This document shows, in pieces, positions 6,519 through 14,384 of a stretch of 64,000 nucleotides of DNA (the first letter of the stretch is position 1; each line of letters begins with the position of its first letter). The notes under the pieces are model-generated. The model saw only the letters and a list, made by a program, of their open reading frames with translations. It ran no database searches and was not told where the DNA came from. Location of the stretch: NCBI GenBank assembly GCA_016713765.1, contig JADJON010000003.1:744001-808000 (forward strand), given 5' to 3'. This stretch comes from Bacteroidota bacterium (lineage in GTDB: Bacteria > Bacteroidota > Bacteroidia > AKYH767-A > 2013-40CM-41-45). A program made the translations under genes and the position numbers.

Positions 6519-7760
6519 TCAATTACAACCATCTCCTGTACATTCTTCTGAATTTTTAGAATCACTAAAATTAACTTGGGTTGCTGGAGTTTCAGTAGAG
6601 CTATTCCCAGTAATACTATACTGATGTTCCATAGGTGGAAATAATGAACCTGGTCCCTCTCCGGATTGAGTTGGTGTTCTATTAAATAGAAGATATGAAT
6701 TTCCGCTTTTCTCATCAGTTATCCATAATTCGTAAGCAGGAAATCCATCAGTAGTCCCTTGTATTTTATAATCGAAAGTTTGATTTCCGGATTTATCAAG
6801 AACTGGGCTGCCATCTGAATTTACATTTGGAGTAATTGTAACTGCGAGATAATAATCTATTGAAGGAGCGCCTGGCGCCAATTTATTAGAAGCATTAACG
6901 GTCAAATAAACTGTTGTTGATGTTCCACTTTCTAAAGCCGGTTTATCATAAGTTGGAGTGGGTCCAGCTTCTCCAAGGGAAGAGGTCTGGGTAACTGTCG
7001 TTCCGTCAGAGGCTAGCCCAGTACTCGAACTTGCTGTATTATTCAGTTTTGTAGCCGTTTTATTTTCAAAATCAACTTTAACTTTTTGTTCTGTTCGATA
7101 AGCTGTTGAATTTACTGAATAAAAATTTCTATTATCTCCAGCAAAATACTTTGTAGGATTACAAGGGATATAAGGAGAAATACATGGAATATATTGAGGG
7201 TTGTATACTTTCTCCATTGGTATAAAAGCTCTTGCCGTAACAATATATTTTTCTAAACCTTCTAAATCAATAGCCCGAATTACATCATTTTCTGCAAATG
7301 CATAAGGGCTATTCCAAGCATATGACTTTGCAAACGGATCGATACTTAGGAATTTTCCTAATCTAGGGTCATAAATCCTAAATTTAAAAATATAGCTATT
7401 CCCCACACCCTTCACCTCATCATCTTTCTCCTCACTATTAAACCCGTACCTATACCCGCTGCTGCTAAAATCCCTTGCGGGCATAATCATCCCGAACGGA
7501 TAGTAATCTTGTGCGTTAACAATGTTGGCAATGTAGTAGTCGGCAATGCCATTGGCGGTGCTGTTTGAGCCATCGTCAACGGGTATTTTAAAGTCGAGAA
7601 CTACAGCCTGTACATTACCTAAGTGGTTGCTGATTTCGTACTGGCGCTTACCAAGCAGGTTACTAATATTAGTTGGTGCAGGTGTACCATTTGTACCTAA
7701 CATATCTACCAAAGTAACGTCCATTCCCAGCCTGCTTGAGCCATATATATGCCGCTCCAT
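6519..7760 (-). CDS. Rhs C-terminal fragment with DUF3238-like tip
   Basis: This is the 3' part of the broken Rhs gene. The Rhs frame enters directly from the IS3 end (NEPAFTL before the first Met). Core motifs are HIYGSSRLGM (4-13), ISNHLGNVQAVV (43-54), YYPFGMIMPARDF (86-98), RIYDPRLGKFLSIDP (128-142) and IDLEG (164-168). The tip, residues 169-413, begins YIVTARAFIP and contains FAGDNRNF and YRTEQKVKVDF, like the beta-rich DUF3238 domain. It ends in a Ser/Thr-rich tail with CTGDGCN. No nuclease motif is seen. Without the N-terminal two thirds it cannot make a normal Rhs toxin. A membrane protein gene follows. Confidence 0.8.
   Translation of the reverse strand: MERHIYGSSRLGMDVTLVDMLGTNGTPAPTNISNLLGKRQYEISNHLGNVQAVVLDFKIPVDDGSNSTANGIADYYIANIVNAQDYYPFGMIMPARDFSSSGYRYGFNSEEKDDEVKGVGNSYIFKFRIYDPRLGKFLSIDPFAKSYAWNSPYAFAENDVIRAIDLEGLEKYIVTARAFIPMEKVYNPQYIPCISPYIPCNPTKYFAGDNRNFYSVNSTAYRTEQKVKVDFENKTATKLNNTASSSTGLASDGTTVTQTSSLGEAGPTPTYDKPALESGTSTTVYLTVNASNKLAPGAPSIDYYLAVTITPNVNSDGSPVLDKSGNQTFDYKIQGTTDGFPAYELWITDEKSGNSYLLFNRTPTQSGEGPGSLFPPMEHQYSITGNSSTETPATQVNFSDSKNSEECTGDGCN
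7436..7507. repeat. 72-bp Rhs core repeat, minus-strand copy
   Basis: The reverse complement of this segment is identical to 4294-4365 over 72 bases. It lies inside the Rhs C-terminal fragment exactly where the conserved core gives way to the variable tip. Together the two copies form a 72-bp inverted repeat enclosing about 3.07 kb. Confidence 0.9.
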
Positions 7761-7783
7761 GAGGGTAAACGCAGGCTCATTGG

Positions 7784-7810
7784 TGTCTCAGACCCCTATT
7801 CTTCGGACAA
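7784..7810. repeat. Terminal inverted repeat of the IS3 element (left)
   Basis: Begins TGTCTCAG and ends GGACAA. It matches the reverse complement of 9206-9233 except for a few substitutions and a one-base length difference in the middle. Confidence 0.85.
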
Positions 7811-8846
7811 TTTTTTGGTTTAATTCTGTGTAGTGTTGTTGGTTGACCTGCTCGCCCGTTAAGTGAAGATAGGCCGCCGAACTGCCCCTGTCAAGGCTCA
7901 GGCCGGGCGGCAAATGATTCACCTCTAATCCGGCGGTATTTGCCGGCCTTGACAGGAGCAGCTCGTCTGCCTCTTTCAGTTGCTTAACGGTCGCTCCGGT
8001 CATACCCTGCGCCCATTTCCTGCTCGGAGTGATGTTTCCAATGCTGCCATGACGGCGCAGGTAGTTGTACCACCACATGTATTTTCCCAAGTGGATCTTG
8101 GCCTCGTAGTAACTTTCGAATTCATAGCGGTCGATCAGTTCCCGCTGCAAGATGCTGTGGAATGACTCGATGTAGGAGTTTTCCTCCGGGGTCGATACGT
8201 GCGTAAACTCCTGATTGGCCTCCAACTGACGGAGGTACTCACGGACCTTATGAGCGATGAACTGTGATCCGTTGTCGTTACGGATGGTTACACTCTTAAG
8301 GTTGTGCATCAGATGCAGTTTTCGCATCAGCCGGATTACGTCGTGTTGGCGCAGGTTGGGCTGGAAGGTCCAGATCAGGATGAAGCGGCTGTAAACATCA
8401 AGAATGGAGAGCAGATAATACCAACGTCCATCACCCTGCACCCAAACATACTTTATGTCCAGACAGATGTGCTCCATCGGTCGGCGTGTATGGATCCGCC
8501 GGAACTTTACGAACTGACGCTTGCCCCGGGTCTTGATCTTGCTTCCCAACAGCAGGGCGTGTTCCTTCATCAACCGGTAGACCTTTTTGTGGTTGATCCG
8601 GTAGCCCAACTCTTTGAGCCCGACGGCGGTTTGATGGTAGCCATAAGCAGTATAGGGCCCCTGCAGGATGCCCTTGATCTCCTCCACGACGGATTCGTTG
8701 CTCACCGGCTGTCCGTTCCGCAAGGTCGATAGGCTGGGCAACACGCCGCGTTTACCACAGGAAGGTCTGTAGTAGAAGCTGCTGCGGGCCAGATTCAGCC
8801 AACTAGCAAGCGAGCTCCCAGGAACAGTTGTGCAGTAGTGCTTCAT
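7788..8846 (-). CDS. IS3-family transposase OrfB (DDE integrase domain)
   Basis: A 352-residue protein. The N-terminal HTH_21-like part (residues 50-100, AYGYHQTAVGLKELGYRINHKKVYRLMKEH) precedes a retroviral-type integrase core with the catalytic triad visible: D in CLDIKYVWVQ, D in IRNDNGSQF, and E in EENSYIESFH. It cuts and joins the element ends, normally as an OrfAB fusion made by -1 frameshifting. Its ATG overlaps the orfA stop by one base (TGATG). The frame is intact, so the enzyme could be active. The C-terminal 60 residues after the core are longer than in many IS3 OrfBs. Confidence 0.93.
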   Translation of the reverse strand: MKHYCTTVPGSSLASWLNLARSSFYYRPSCGKRGVLPSLSTLRNGQPVSNESVVEEIKGILQGPYTAYGYHQTAVGLKELGYRINHKKVYRLMKEHALLLGSKIKTRGKRQFVKFRRIHTRRPMEHICLDIKYVWVQGDGRWYYLLSILDVYSRFILIWTFQPNLRQHDVIRLMRKLHLMHNLKSVTIRNDNGSQFIAHKVREYLRQLEANQEFTHVSTPEENSYIESFHSILQRELIDRYEFESYYEAKIHLGKYMWWYNYLRRHGSIGNITPSRKWAQGMTGATVKQLKEADELLLSRPANTAGLEVNHLPPGLSLDRGSSAAYLHLTGEQVNQQHYTELNQKIVRRIGV

Positions 8847-9166
8847 CAGCTCGATCTTCGTTGAGACGGGAGTGGAGTTTTTTTTAAAAGCTCAGTCTTC
8901 ACCTCCAGCTCCAACGCCTGGCGTGCAACCAAACGCTTGAGCCGTTCGTTCTCCTCCCGCAACTGAACCAGTTCAGGATCCAAAGGCTTACGCCCAGGTT
9001 TGCTACTCACCGTGGAGCCTGTGGCCAGATATTTCCGTTTCCACCTACTCAGCAGATTCGGCGATAAGTTGTACTTACGGCAGGTTTCCATGAACCCTGT
9101 CCGTTCTGCTTCCTGCAGAATACTCATCCGGTCTTCTGCCGAAAATGTTCGCTTGGTTTTTGTCAT
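8846..9166 (-). CDS. IS3-family transposase OrfA
   Basis: A 106-residue protein from the ATG at 9166 (MTKTKRTFSAEDRMSILQEAE); an in-frame ATG at 9190 adds 8 residues. The HTH region (MSILQEAERTGFMETCRKYNLSPNLLSRWKRKY) binds the element ends. A leucine-zipper-like helix follows (LVQLREENERLKRLVARQALELEVKTELLKK). A run of eight A residues on the coding strand (8878-8885) near the end of orfA is a plausible slippage site for producing the OrfAB fusion. Confidence 0.9.
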   Translation of the reverse strand: MTKTKRTFSAEDRMSILQEAERTGFMETCRKYNLSPNLLSRWKRKYLATGSTVSSKPGRKPLDPELVQLREENERLKRLVARQALELEVKTELLKKTPLPSQRRSS

Positions 9167-9182
9167 CGTTTCCCTAAATTTA

Positions 9183-11591
9183 CTATACAAATTGTTCTCT
9201 ACAATTTGTCCAGGTATTTAGGGGGCTAAGACAATAATCAACACCCTGTACCTGGTTTTGTCCCAGTTCTATGCGCGCTAAGGGACCATGGTCATAATAA
9301 TCGTAACGGGCATCTTTAGTCCAAACTATATTGTCTTTACTTGTTTTAACTTCTGTAATGCGGTTATCGGCATCGTAAGTATAAGCATGTATAAACTGGT
9401 CGTGCAAATCCTTTTGGTAAGTAACCTTGTTTACCTTTCCGCTTATAAGATCATACTCATAATCAAGTCTCTTATATTGTTCGTTAGGGTCTGTTGCACT
9501 TAGTTTTTTATTATCCTGTACAAGAGAGTTAACATTGCCATGTATGTCATAATCGTAATGTGTGGCATGTTCGTAGGAGAGATCGTTAGGTTCACCTGGA
9601 GGAATGCTTGTGGTAAGTCTGTCAAACCAATCTTCGTATGTTATAGAAGCAACACGTTTACGCATTGTTTCCTCACTTTGGGTAAGAACTGCTAAAGGAA
9701 CAATAGAATTTGGTGTATCATAAAATGTTCTTACAACCTCGCGTTTGGTTTTGTAATCGTTTACTGTAGTTGAGTTGGTGTTGTCAAACCATTCAATGAA
9801 ATCTAAATATCTATCATCATCAATCAATTTGGGATTGTAAACACCGCCCAATGTTGAACCAAATATGCTTTGGAAATGTGGGGGCTCAACAATCAATCCG
9901 TATGGGTTCTCAATTTTTTCACCCACCTCCTTAATGCGACCAAGTTCATCGTATAAAGTGTAGCTGTATCTTGGTCTAGTGTTACCAGGCACACCGTTAC
10001 CATTAAATTGCTTGGTGTTTTGCGAAAGAATTAATCGTCCTAATTTATCATACCAAAAACGTGTTGAATAAAGTCCGCTTTCGCTATGGTATAATTGAGC
10101 ATATAAAGCATAGCTGCTGCATGCTGAGTTGCTACCACCAATAAACCCATCTAGCCTGCTTGGGAAGTTTACAGTTGTAAGATTGATGTTTGCAGAAGTT
10201 GTTGTGCAGACATTATTAGCTTTAGTGGGTAAATCGCATGTTACCTCAAACTGAACAACGCTTGGCGGTGCTGAAACCGGTATTGGTCCTCCATAGTTGG
10301 CATATCCTGATGCAGATTTTGTTCTCCAAGAAACTCCAGTGGAACCAACAATGTATCCTACCTTATCATCAACAAAAGTTACATCAGTTAAAATTGCCGA
10401 TGTCAAATTAGGCATGTTGGTAGTCTGGTATTGGTGATTAATATTTTGATTTGCAGTAGTTAAATCGCCATAAACAACAGTACTACCCTCACCCACACCA
10501 ACAAAATGCATGTTATCAAAAATATGTATGGCATTAACATCTTTGGTTGTTGCATTTGATGGTAACGTAAATGGGAATTGACCAGCTAACGTAGGAACAG
10601 TTGCAATTGTTGTAAAGGTAACTGGGTTTATATTTGAGTTAACAACAGAAGATCCATACCATGTATTTCCATTATCATTCGTTTTGTAGTAAGTAATTCG
10701 TTTTAAAGCACCAACCAATGTGCTGCCTATAATCAAGCCTCGTCCGTTCTTAAAGTCTATGTCCTTTAAAATAATATTAGGATAACTTGCATTTGAATAA
10801 TATGTGCCAAATAAATTACCGTTTATACGACCCATAAATGACATTGCACCACCAACCATGGCTTTATTGTTTGTAATCATGTGTACTGTTTTTGCAGAAA
10901 GCAAAGTAGTACCGTTGTAAACAGGGGGGATTACGTTCCAAGATAATGATGAATTGGTGGTTGAACGGTAAATACCAGATTCGCCAACAACATATCCGTT
11001 AGGTGCATCATAAAAATTAACATCGTTAAGTTTAGACAGAAACAGATTATTAACCTTCATTGAATAGCCAGTTCCATATAAATACATCTGCCCGCCTGAG
11101 GCTGCAATATAGGTATCTGTGGTAGTTGGTTTTAAGGTAACGCCTTTATAGTTTAAACCTGAATTTATTGTTCCGTGTTGAGTAATAACAGGATTTACAA
11201 CAGTTAAATCGCTACTTGTCTGTTGGATTCCTCCATTGCCTACCCACACCGCATTACCATTAGCATCAGACTTTAGGTCGTTTATGGATGACATAGAACC
11301 CGGCAGAGTAAATTCGCTTGATGTAACTACATTACCAACAGTTGAAACAATCTTGTTTAGTTTTCCATTATCGGATCCATACATCCAGAAAGTTGTTCCT
11401 GATTTAGTATAAAGGTTGGTAGGGTTTATGTTGAAGGTATGATCGTTTTCAAGTTCTAAAGTAGCAATAGAGGCTACGTTAGTAACATCGGCATTAGAAG
11501 ATGAAATCATAGTTCCATTATCACCTACAGCTAAAATATTAGATGTATTCCTTGCCTCTATATCTCTTAGTGGCAAAAGCTTTACTGTCAA
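9183..11591 (-). CDS. Rhs/YD-repeat protein, N-terminal fragment cut by IS3
   Basis: Rhs-derived residues end at QGVDY where the IS3 element begins (9233). The last 15 residues and the stop come from the IS. The start shown is a TTG, but the same frame is open upstream to 11711 (YGTNRNVQLGTVSGKL), so the true N-terminus is missing at the island edge. The first half is a BNR/YCF48-like propeller with repeated motifs (VGDNGTMISS, VGESGIYRSTT, KTNDNGNTWYGS, VGSTGVSWRTK). From about residue 515 come YD repeats (FWYDKLGRLILSQ, YTLYDELGRIKEVGE, YDYDIHGNVNSLVQD, YEYDLISGKVNKVTY, YTYDADNRITEVKTS). In related proteins these build the shell that encloses the toxin tip. Confidence 0.8.
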   Translation of the reverse strand: MTVKLLPLRDIEARNTSNILAVGDNGTMISSSNADVTNVASIATLELENDHTFNINPTNLYTKSGTTFWMYGSDNGKLNKIVSTVGNVVTSSEFTLPGSMSSINDLKSDANGNAVWVGNGGIQQTSSDLTVVNPVITQHGTINSGLNYKGVTLKPTTTDTYIAASGGQMYLYGTGYSMKVNNLFLSKLNDVNFYDAPNGYVVGESGIYRSTTNSSLSWNVIPPVYNGTTLLSAKTVHMITNNKAMVGGAMSFMGRINGNLFGTYYSNASYPNIILKDIDFKNGRGLIIGSTLVGALKRITYYKTNDNGNTWYGSSVVNSNINPVTFTTIATVPTLAGQFPFTLPSNATTKDVNAIHIFDNMHFVGVGEGSTVVYGDLTTANQNINHQYQTTNMPNLTSAILTDVTFVDDKVGYIVGSTGVSWRTKSASGYANYGGPIPVSAPPSVVQFEVTCDLPTKANNVCTTTSANINLTTVNFPSRLDGFIGGSNSACSSYALYAQLYHSESGLYSTRFWYDKLGRLILSQNTKQFNGNGVPGNTRPRYSYTLYDELGRIKEVGEKIENPYGLIVEPPHFQSIFGSTLGGVYNPKLIDDDRYLDFIEWFDNTNSTTVNDYKTKREVVRTFYDTPNSIVPLAVLTQSEETMRKRVASITYEDWFDRLTTSIPPGEPNDLSYEHATHYDYDIHGNVNSLVQDNKKLSATDPNEQYKRLDYEYDLISGKVNKVTYQKDLHDQFIHAYTYDADNRITEVKTSKDNIVWTKDARYDYYDHGPLARIELGQNQVQGVDYCLSPLNTWTNCREQFV
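9206..9233. repeat. Terminal inverted repeat of the IS3 element (right)
   Basis: Reads TTGTCC ... GGGGGCTAAGACA on the plus strand. It pairs with 7784-7810 and marks the outer end on the orfA side. Confidence 0.85.
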
Positions 11592-11766
11592 TAAATTTGT
11601 AGATGAAATTGTAGTAGTAATAGTATTATAGGTATGAATGGCTCTTCTTAATTTTCCGCTAACAGTACCGAGTTGTACATTTCGGTTTGTACCATACGAG
11701 GAAGGGGAGCATTTTTTTCATAGGTTGCGAAATTAATAAGGGATTGTTTTCGTTTAAAGCCTTACC

Positions 11767-12246
11767 ATGAATCATACCACTTCTACCGTCTTCCAAACGG
11801 ATTTCGCCTTTACCCTGCACCGTCAGCTCAATCTGTTGGCGGATGAAATCCGCGCGTATCCTTCCGACACCGCCCTATGGATCGTCCCGGCCGGTATTAC
11901 CAATTCAGGCGGAAATCTATGCCTGCACCTGATCGGTAATCTGCGCCATTTCATCGGTCACCTGCTGGGTGGAGGAGACTACGCCCGTGACCGGGAATAC
12001 GAGTTCAATGCGAAAGACCTGACGCGCGCGCAACTGCTCGACCTCATCAACACCTGTCAGCATGAATTTGATACCGGCCTGGCTAACATTGAGACCAACC
12101 GGCTCGGGGAGATCGCCCCTGCAAAGGCGGCCGGTCATGAGGTGACCGTTCGCCAGTTGATGTTCCATCTGCTGGCGCACTTTGCCTATCATCTCGGCCA
12201 GATCAACTACCACCGTCGCTTCGGAATGAACGGCAAAATCGCCTGA
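11767..12246 (+). CDS. DinB-like (DUF1572) family protein
   Basis: A 159-residue four-helix-bundle protein of the DinB/YfiT superfamily. His residues in the usual metal-binding positions are visible: LHLIGNLRHFIGHLLGG near residues 44-60 and HFAYHLGQINYHRR near the C-terminus (about 138-151). The family binds a divalent metal and includes thiol-dependent transferases, but the substrate here is unknown. It is the first core-like gene after the island. The ATG at 11767 begins MNHTTSTVFQTDF. Confidence 0.85.
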   Translation: MNHTTSTVFQTDFAFTLHRQLNLLADEIRAYPSDTALWIVPAGITNSGGNLCLHLIGNLRHFIGHLLGGGDYARDREYEFNAKDLTRAQLLDLINTCQHEFDTGLANIETNRLGEIAPAKAAGHEVTVRQLMFHLLAHFAYHLGQINYHRRFGMNGKIA

Positions 12247-12299
12247 AAATCGGGTTTACGCCGATTCCGTATCTTGCAAACTGTCTACTCCCCCGGTTT

Positions 12300-13043
12300 G
12301 TGAACGACGAATCTTTGGTATTAATTCCTACTTACAACGAGAAGGAGAACATCGAACGGATGGTCCGCAAGGTCTTTTCCCTTCCCCACCCGTTCCACCT
12401 GCTCATCATCGATGACGGCTCTCCGGATGGAACAGCCGACATCGTCAGAAAGCTACAGTCCGAATTCCAGGGTCGTCTGTTTTTGGAAGAGCGGAAAGGA
12501 AAGCTCGGTCTGGGCACAGCCTACATTCATGGATTCAAATGGGCATTGGCAAGGAGTTATCAGTACATCTTCGAGATGGATTGCGATTTCTCACACAATC
12601 CCGACGACCTCATACGACTGTATCAGGCCTGTGCTGTGGAAGGGGCCGACGTCGCGATCGGCTCACGCTATATCCGGGGTGCCAACGTCGTGAACTGGCC
12701 GCTCGGACGGGTCATCATGTCCTACTACGCTTCCGTTTACGTGCGGATCATTACCGGCATCCGGATCATGGATACTACGGCCGGATTTATCTGCTATCGT
12801 CGACGCGTGCTGGAAACGATTGAACTCGACCGTATCCGTTTCATCGGATACGCGTTTCAGATTGAAATGAAATTCACCGCATGGAAGCACGGCTTCCGCA
12901 TTGTTGAAGTTCCCATCATTTTCACCGACCGTACCGAAGGCACGAGCAAAATGAGCAAGGGCATCTTCAAAGAAGCCATACTCGGCGTGATGCAGATGCG
13001 ATGGAAGAGTTTTTTCCGTAAGTACCAAAAAGTAAAGAACTGA
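12300..13043 (+). CDS. Polyprenol-phosphate mannosyltransferase-like GT2 enzyme
   Basis: A 247-residue family-2 glycosyltransferase of the dolichol/polyprenol monophosphomannose synthase type. It starts at GTG 12300. Motifs: LIPTYNEKENIERMV (8-22), IIDDGSPDGTADIV (35-48), EMDCDFSHNPDDL (the metal-binding DxD-like site, about 97-109), GSRYIRGANVVNWP, and TEGTSKMSKGIFKEAI near the end. It moves a sugar from a nucleotide donor to polyprenyl phosphate on the inner membrane face. It lacks the C-terminal membrane domain seen in some relatives. It ends 3 bases before the dihydroorotase ATG and is likely in the same operon. Confidence 0.92.
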   Translation: MNDESLVLIPTYNEKENIERMVRKVFSLPHPFHLLIIDDGSPDGTADIVRKLQSEFQGRLFLEERKGKLGLGTAYIHGFKWALARSYQYIFEMDCDFSHNPDDLIRLYQACAVEGADVAIGSRYIRGANVVNWPLGRVIMSYYASVYVRIITGIRIMDTTAGFICYRRRVLETIELDRIRFIGYAFQIEMKFTAWKHGFRIVEVPIIFTDRTEGTSKMSKGIFKEAILGVMQMRWKSFFRKYQKVKN

Positions 13044-13046
13044 TCC

Positions 13047-14384
13047 ATGTTGCCCTCGTACCTCATCCGTAATGCACGCATCGTGAACGAAGGTCGCATC
13101 ACGGAAGGCGATGTCAGGATCCGAAATGGCAGGATCGATGCGATCGGCACCCTAACGGCTTCCAGTCAGGACCGGGTGATCGATGCACGCGGCCATTACC
13201 TCCTTCCCGGCGCCATCGACGACCAGGTACATTTTCGTGAACCCGGACTCACGCACAAAGGCGATCTTCATACCGAGTCAGTGGCCGCCGTTGCCGGTGG
13301 CATTACCTCGTATATGGAAATGCCCAACACGCAACCTCCGGCATTGACCCGCGACCTGTTGGAGGACAAATACCGGCGTGCGCACGAGGTGTCCCTGGCC
13401 AATTACTCGTTCTACATGGGCACTTCGAACGACAACCTCGAGGAAGTTCTGCGAACGGACAATCGCACGGTCTGCGGAGTGAAGATCTTTATGGGCTCCT
13501 CCACCGGCAACCTGCTGGTGGACGAACCCAATACACTCGAGGCCATCTTCGCACGTTCGGAATCTCTCATTGCGACGCATTGTGAAGACGAAGCGACCAT
13601 CCGTGCCAACCTGGAAGCTGCCCGAATTCGATATGGAGAACAGGTTCCGATCCGGGAACATGCAGACATCCGCAGCGAAACCGCCTGCTATTTGTCCAGT
13701 TCCTTCGCTACCGGGCTCGCGAAAAAACACGGCACCCGCTTGCACGTGCTGCACATCAGCACGGCCAAGGAGTTGGAACTCTTCAGCAACGAGCTGCCGC
13801 GCACGCAGAAAAAGATCACGGCTGAAGCCTGTCTTCATCACCTCTGGTTTTCCGAAACCGATTATGACCGCCTCGGAACTCGCATCAAGTGGAACCCCTC
13901 CATCAAGCGTGCTGAAGACCGCGACGCGATTCTAAAAGCCGTACTCGACGGACGGATCGACGTGGTCGCCACGGATCACGCCCCGCATACTGTGGAAGAA
14001 AAAATGCGCGACTACTTTCAGGCGCCTTCCGGCGGACCTTTGGTACAACACCTGCTGCCGGCACTTTTCGAATTCGTGAAACGCGGAACGATGAGGGTAG
14101 AAGACGTCGTGGACCGCAGCAGTCATGCCGTAGCCGACCTGTTCCGCATCGTGGACCGTGGTTATATACGCGAAGGTTATTGGGCAGACCTCGTACTCGT
14201 TGACCCGGATCAAGCCTGGACGGTACGAAAAGAAAATATCCTCTATAAATGCGGCTGGAGTCCGTTCGAAGGAGAACGCTTCAGCAGCCGGGTTACCCAC
14301 ACCTGGGTGAATGGCCACCTGGCTTACGAGCAGGGGCGTTTCGACGAAACCCGTAAGGGGCAACGACTCAACTTCGACCGGTGA
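13047..14384 (+). CDS. pyrC: Dihydroorotase (Bacteroidota type)
   Basis: A 445-residue amidohydrolase for the third step of pyrimidine synthesis (carbamoyl aspartate to dihydroorotate). Motifs: PGAIDDQVHFREPGLTHKG (54-72), EMPNT, VKIFMGSSTGNLLVDE with the lysine expected to be carboxylated, ATHCEDE, HVLHIST, and the catalytic ATDHAPHTVEEK. The first His of the usual HxH zinc motif is Gln (Q60-V-H62), a form I recall from characterised Bacteroidota enzymes such as the Porphyromonas one. It overlaps the following DUF4296 gene by 4 bases. Confidence 0.95.
   Translation: MLPSYLIRNARIVNEGRITEGDVRIRNGRIDAIGTLTASSQDRVIDARGHYLLPGAIDDQVHFREPGLTHKGDLHTESVAAVAGGITSYMEMPNTQPPALTRDLLEDKYRRAHEVSLANYSFYMGTSNDNLEEVLRTDNRTVCGVKIFMGSSTGNLLVDEPNTLEAIFARSESLIATHCEDEATIRANLEAARIRYGEQVPIREHADIRSETACYLSSSFATGLAKKHGTRLHVLHISTAKELELFSNELPRTQKKITAEACLHHLWFSETDYDRLGTRIKWNPSIKRAEDRDAILKAVLDGRIDVVATDHAPHTVEEKMRDYFQAPSGGPLVQHLLPALFEFVKRGTMRVEDVVDRSSHAVADLFRIVDRGYIREGYWADLVLVDPDQAWTVRKENILYKCGWSPFEGERFSSRVTHTWVNGHLAYEQGRFDETRKGQRLNFDR

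Larger units (their letters stand above)
7784..9233 (-). mobile_element. IS3-family insertion sequence (1450 bp)
   Basis: Ends are defined by imperfect terminal inverted repeats of about 27-28 bp: TGTCTCAGACCCCTA at 7784 and, on the minus strand from 9233, TGTCTTAGCCCCCTA, both finishing GGACAA. Inside are orfA and orfB on the minus strand, a complete IS3 arrangement. The element is G+C-rich, unlike the surrounding island, so it probably came from the host chromosome lineage. The flanking bases (CATTGG on the left, ATAATC on the right) show no target duplication, and part of the Rhs gene is missing at the site. Confidence 0.9.
3140..11715. other. A+T-rich genomic island carrying a broken Rhs toxin locus
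   Basis: Base composition changes sharply near 3140 and back near 11715. Coding sequence inside uses A/T-ending codons, while the flanking genes and the IS3 element inside it are G+C-rich. The island holds a secreted hypothetical protein, an orphan Rhs tip with a likely immunity gene, an IS3 orfA remnant, a membrane protein and a minus-strand Rhs gene in two pieces. The Rhs frame is cut off at the right edge, so the island is a fragment of something larger. No integrase, tRNA or flanking direct repeat was found, so the mode of entry is unclear. Confidence 0.7.
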
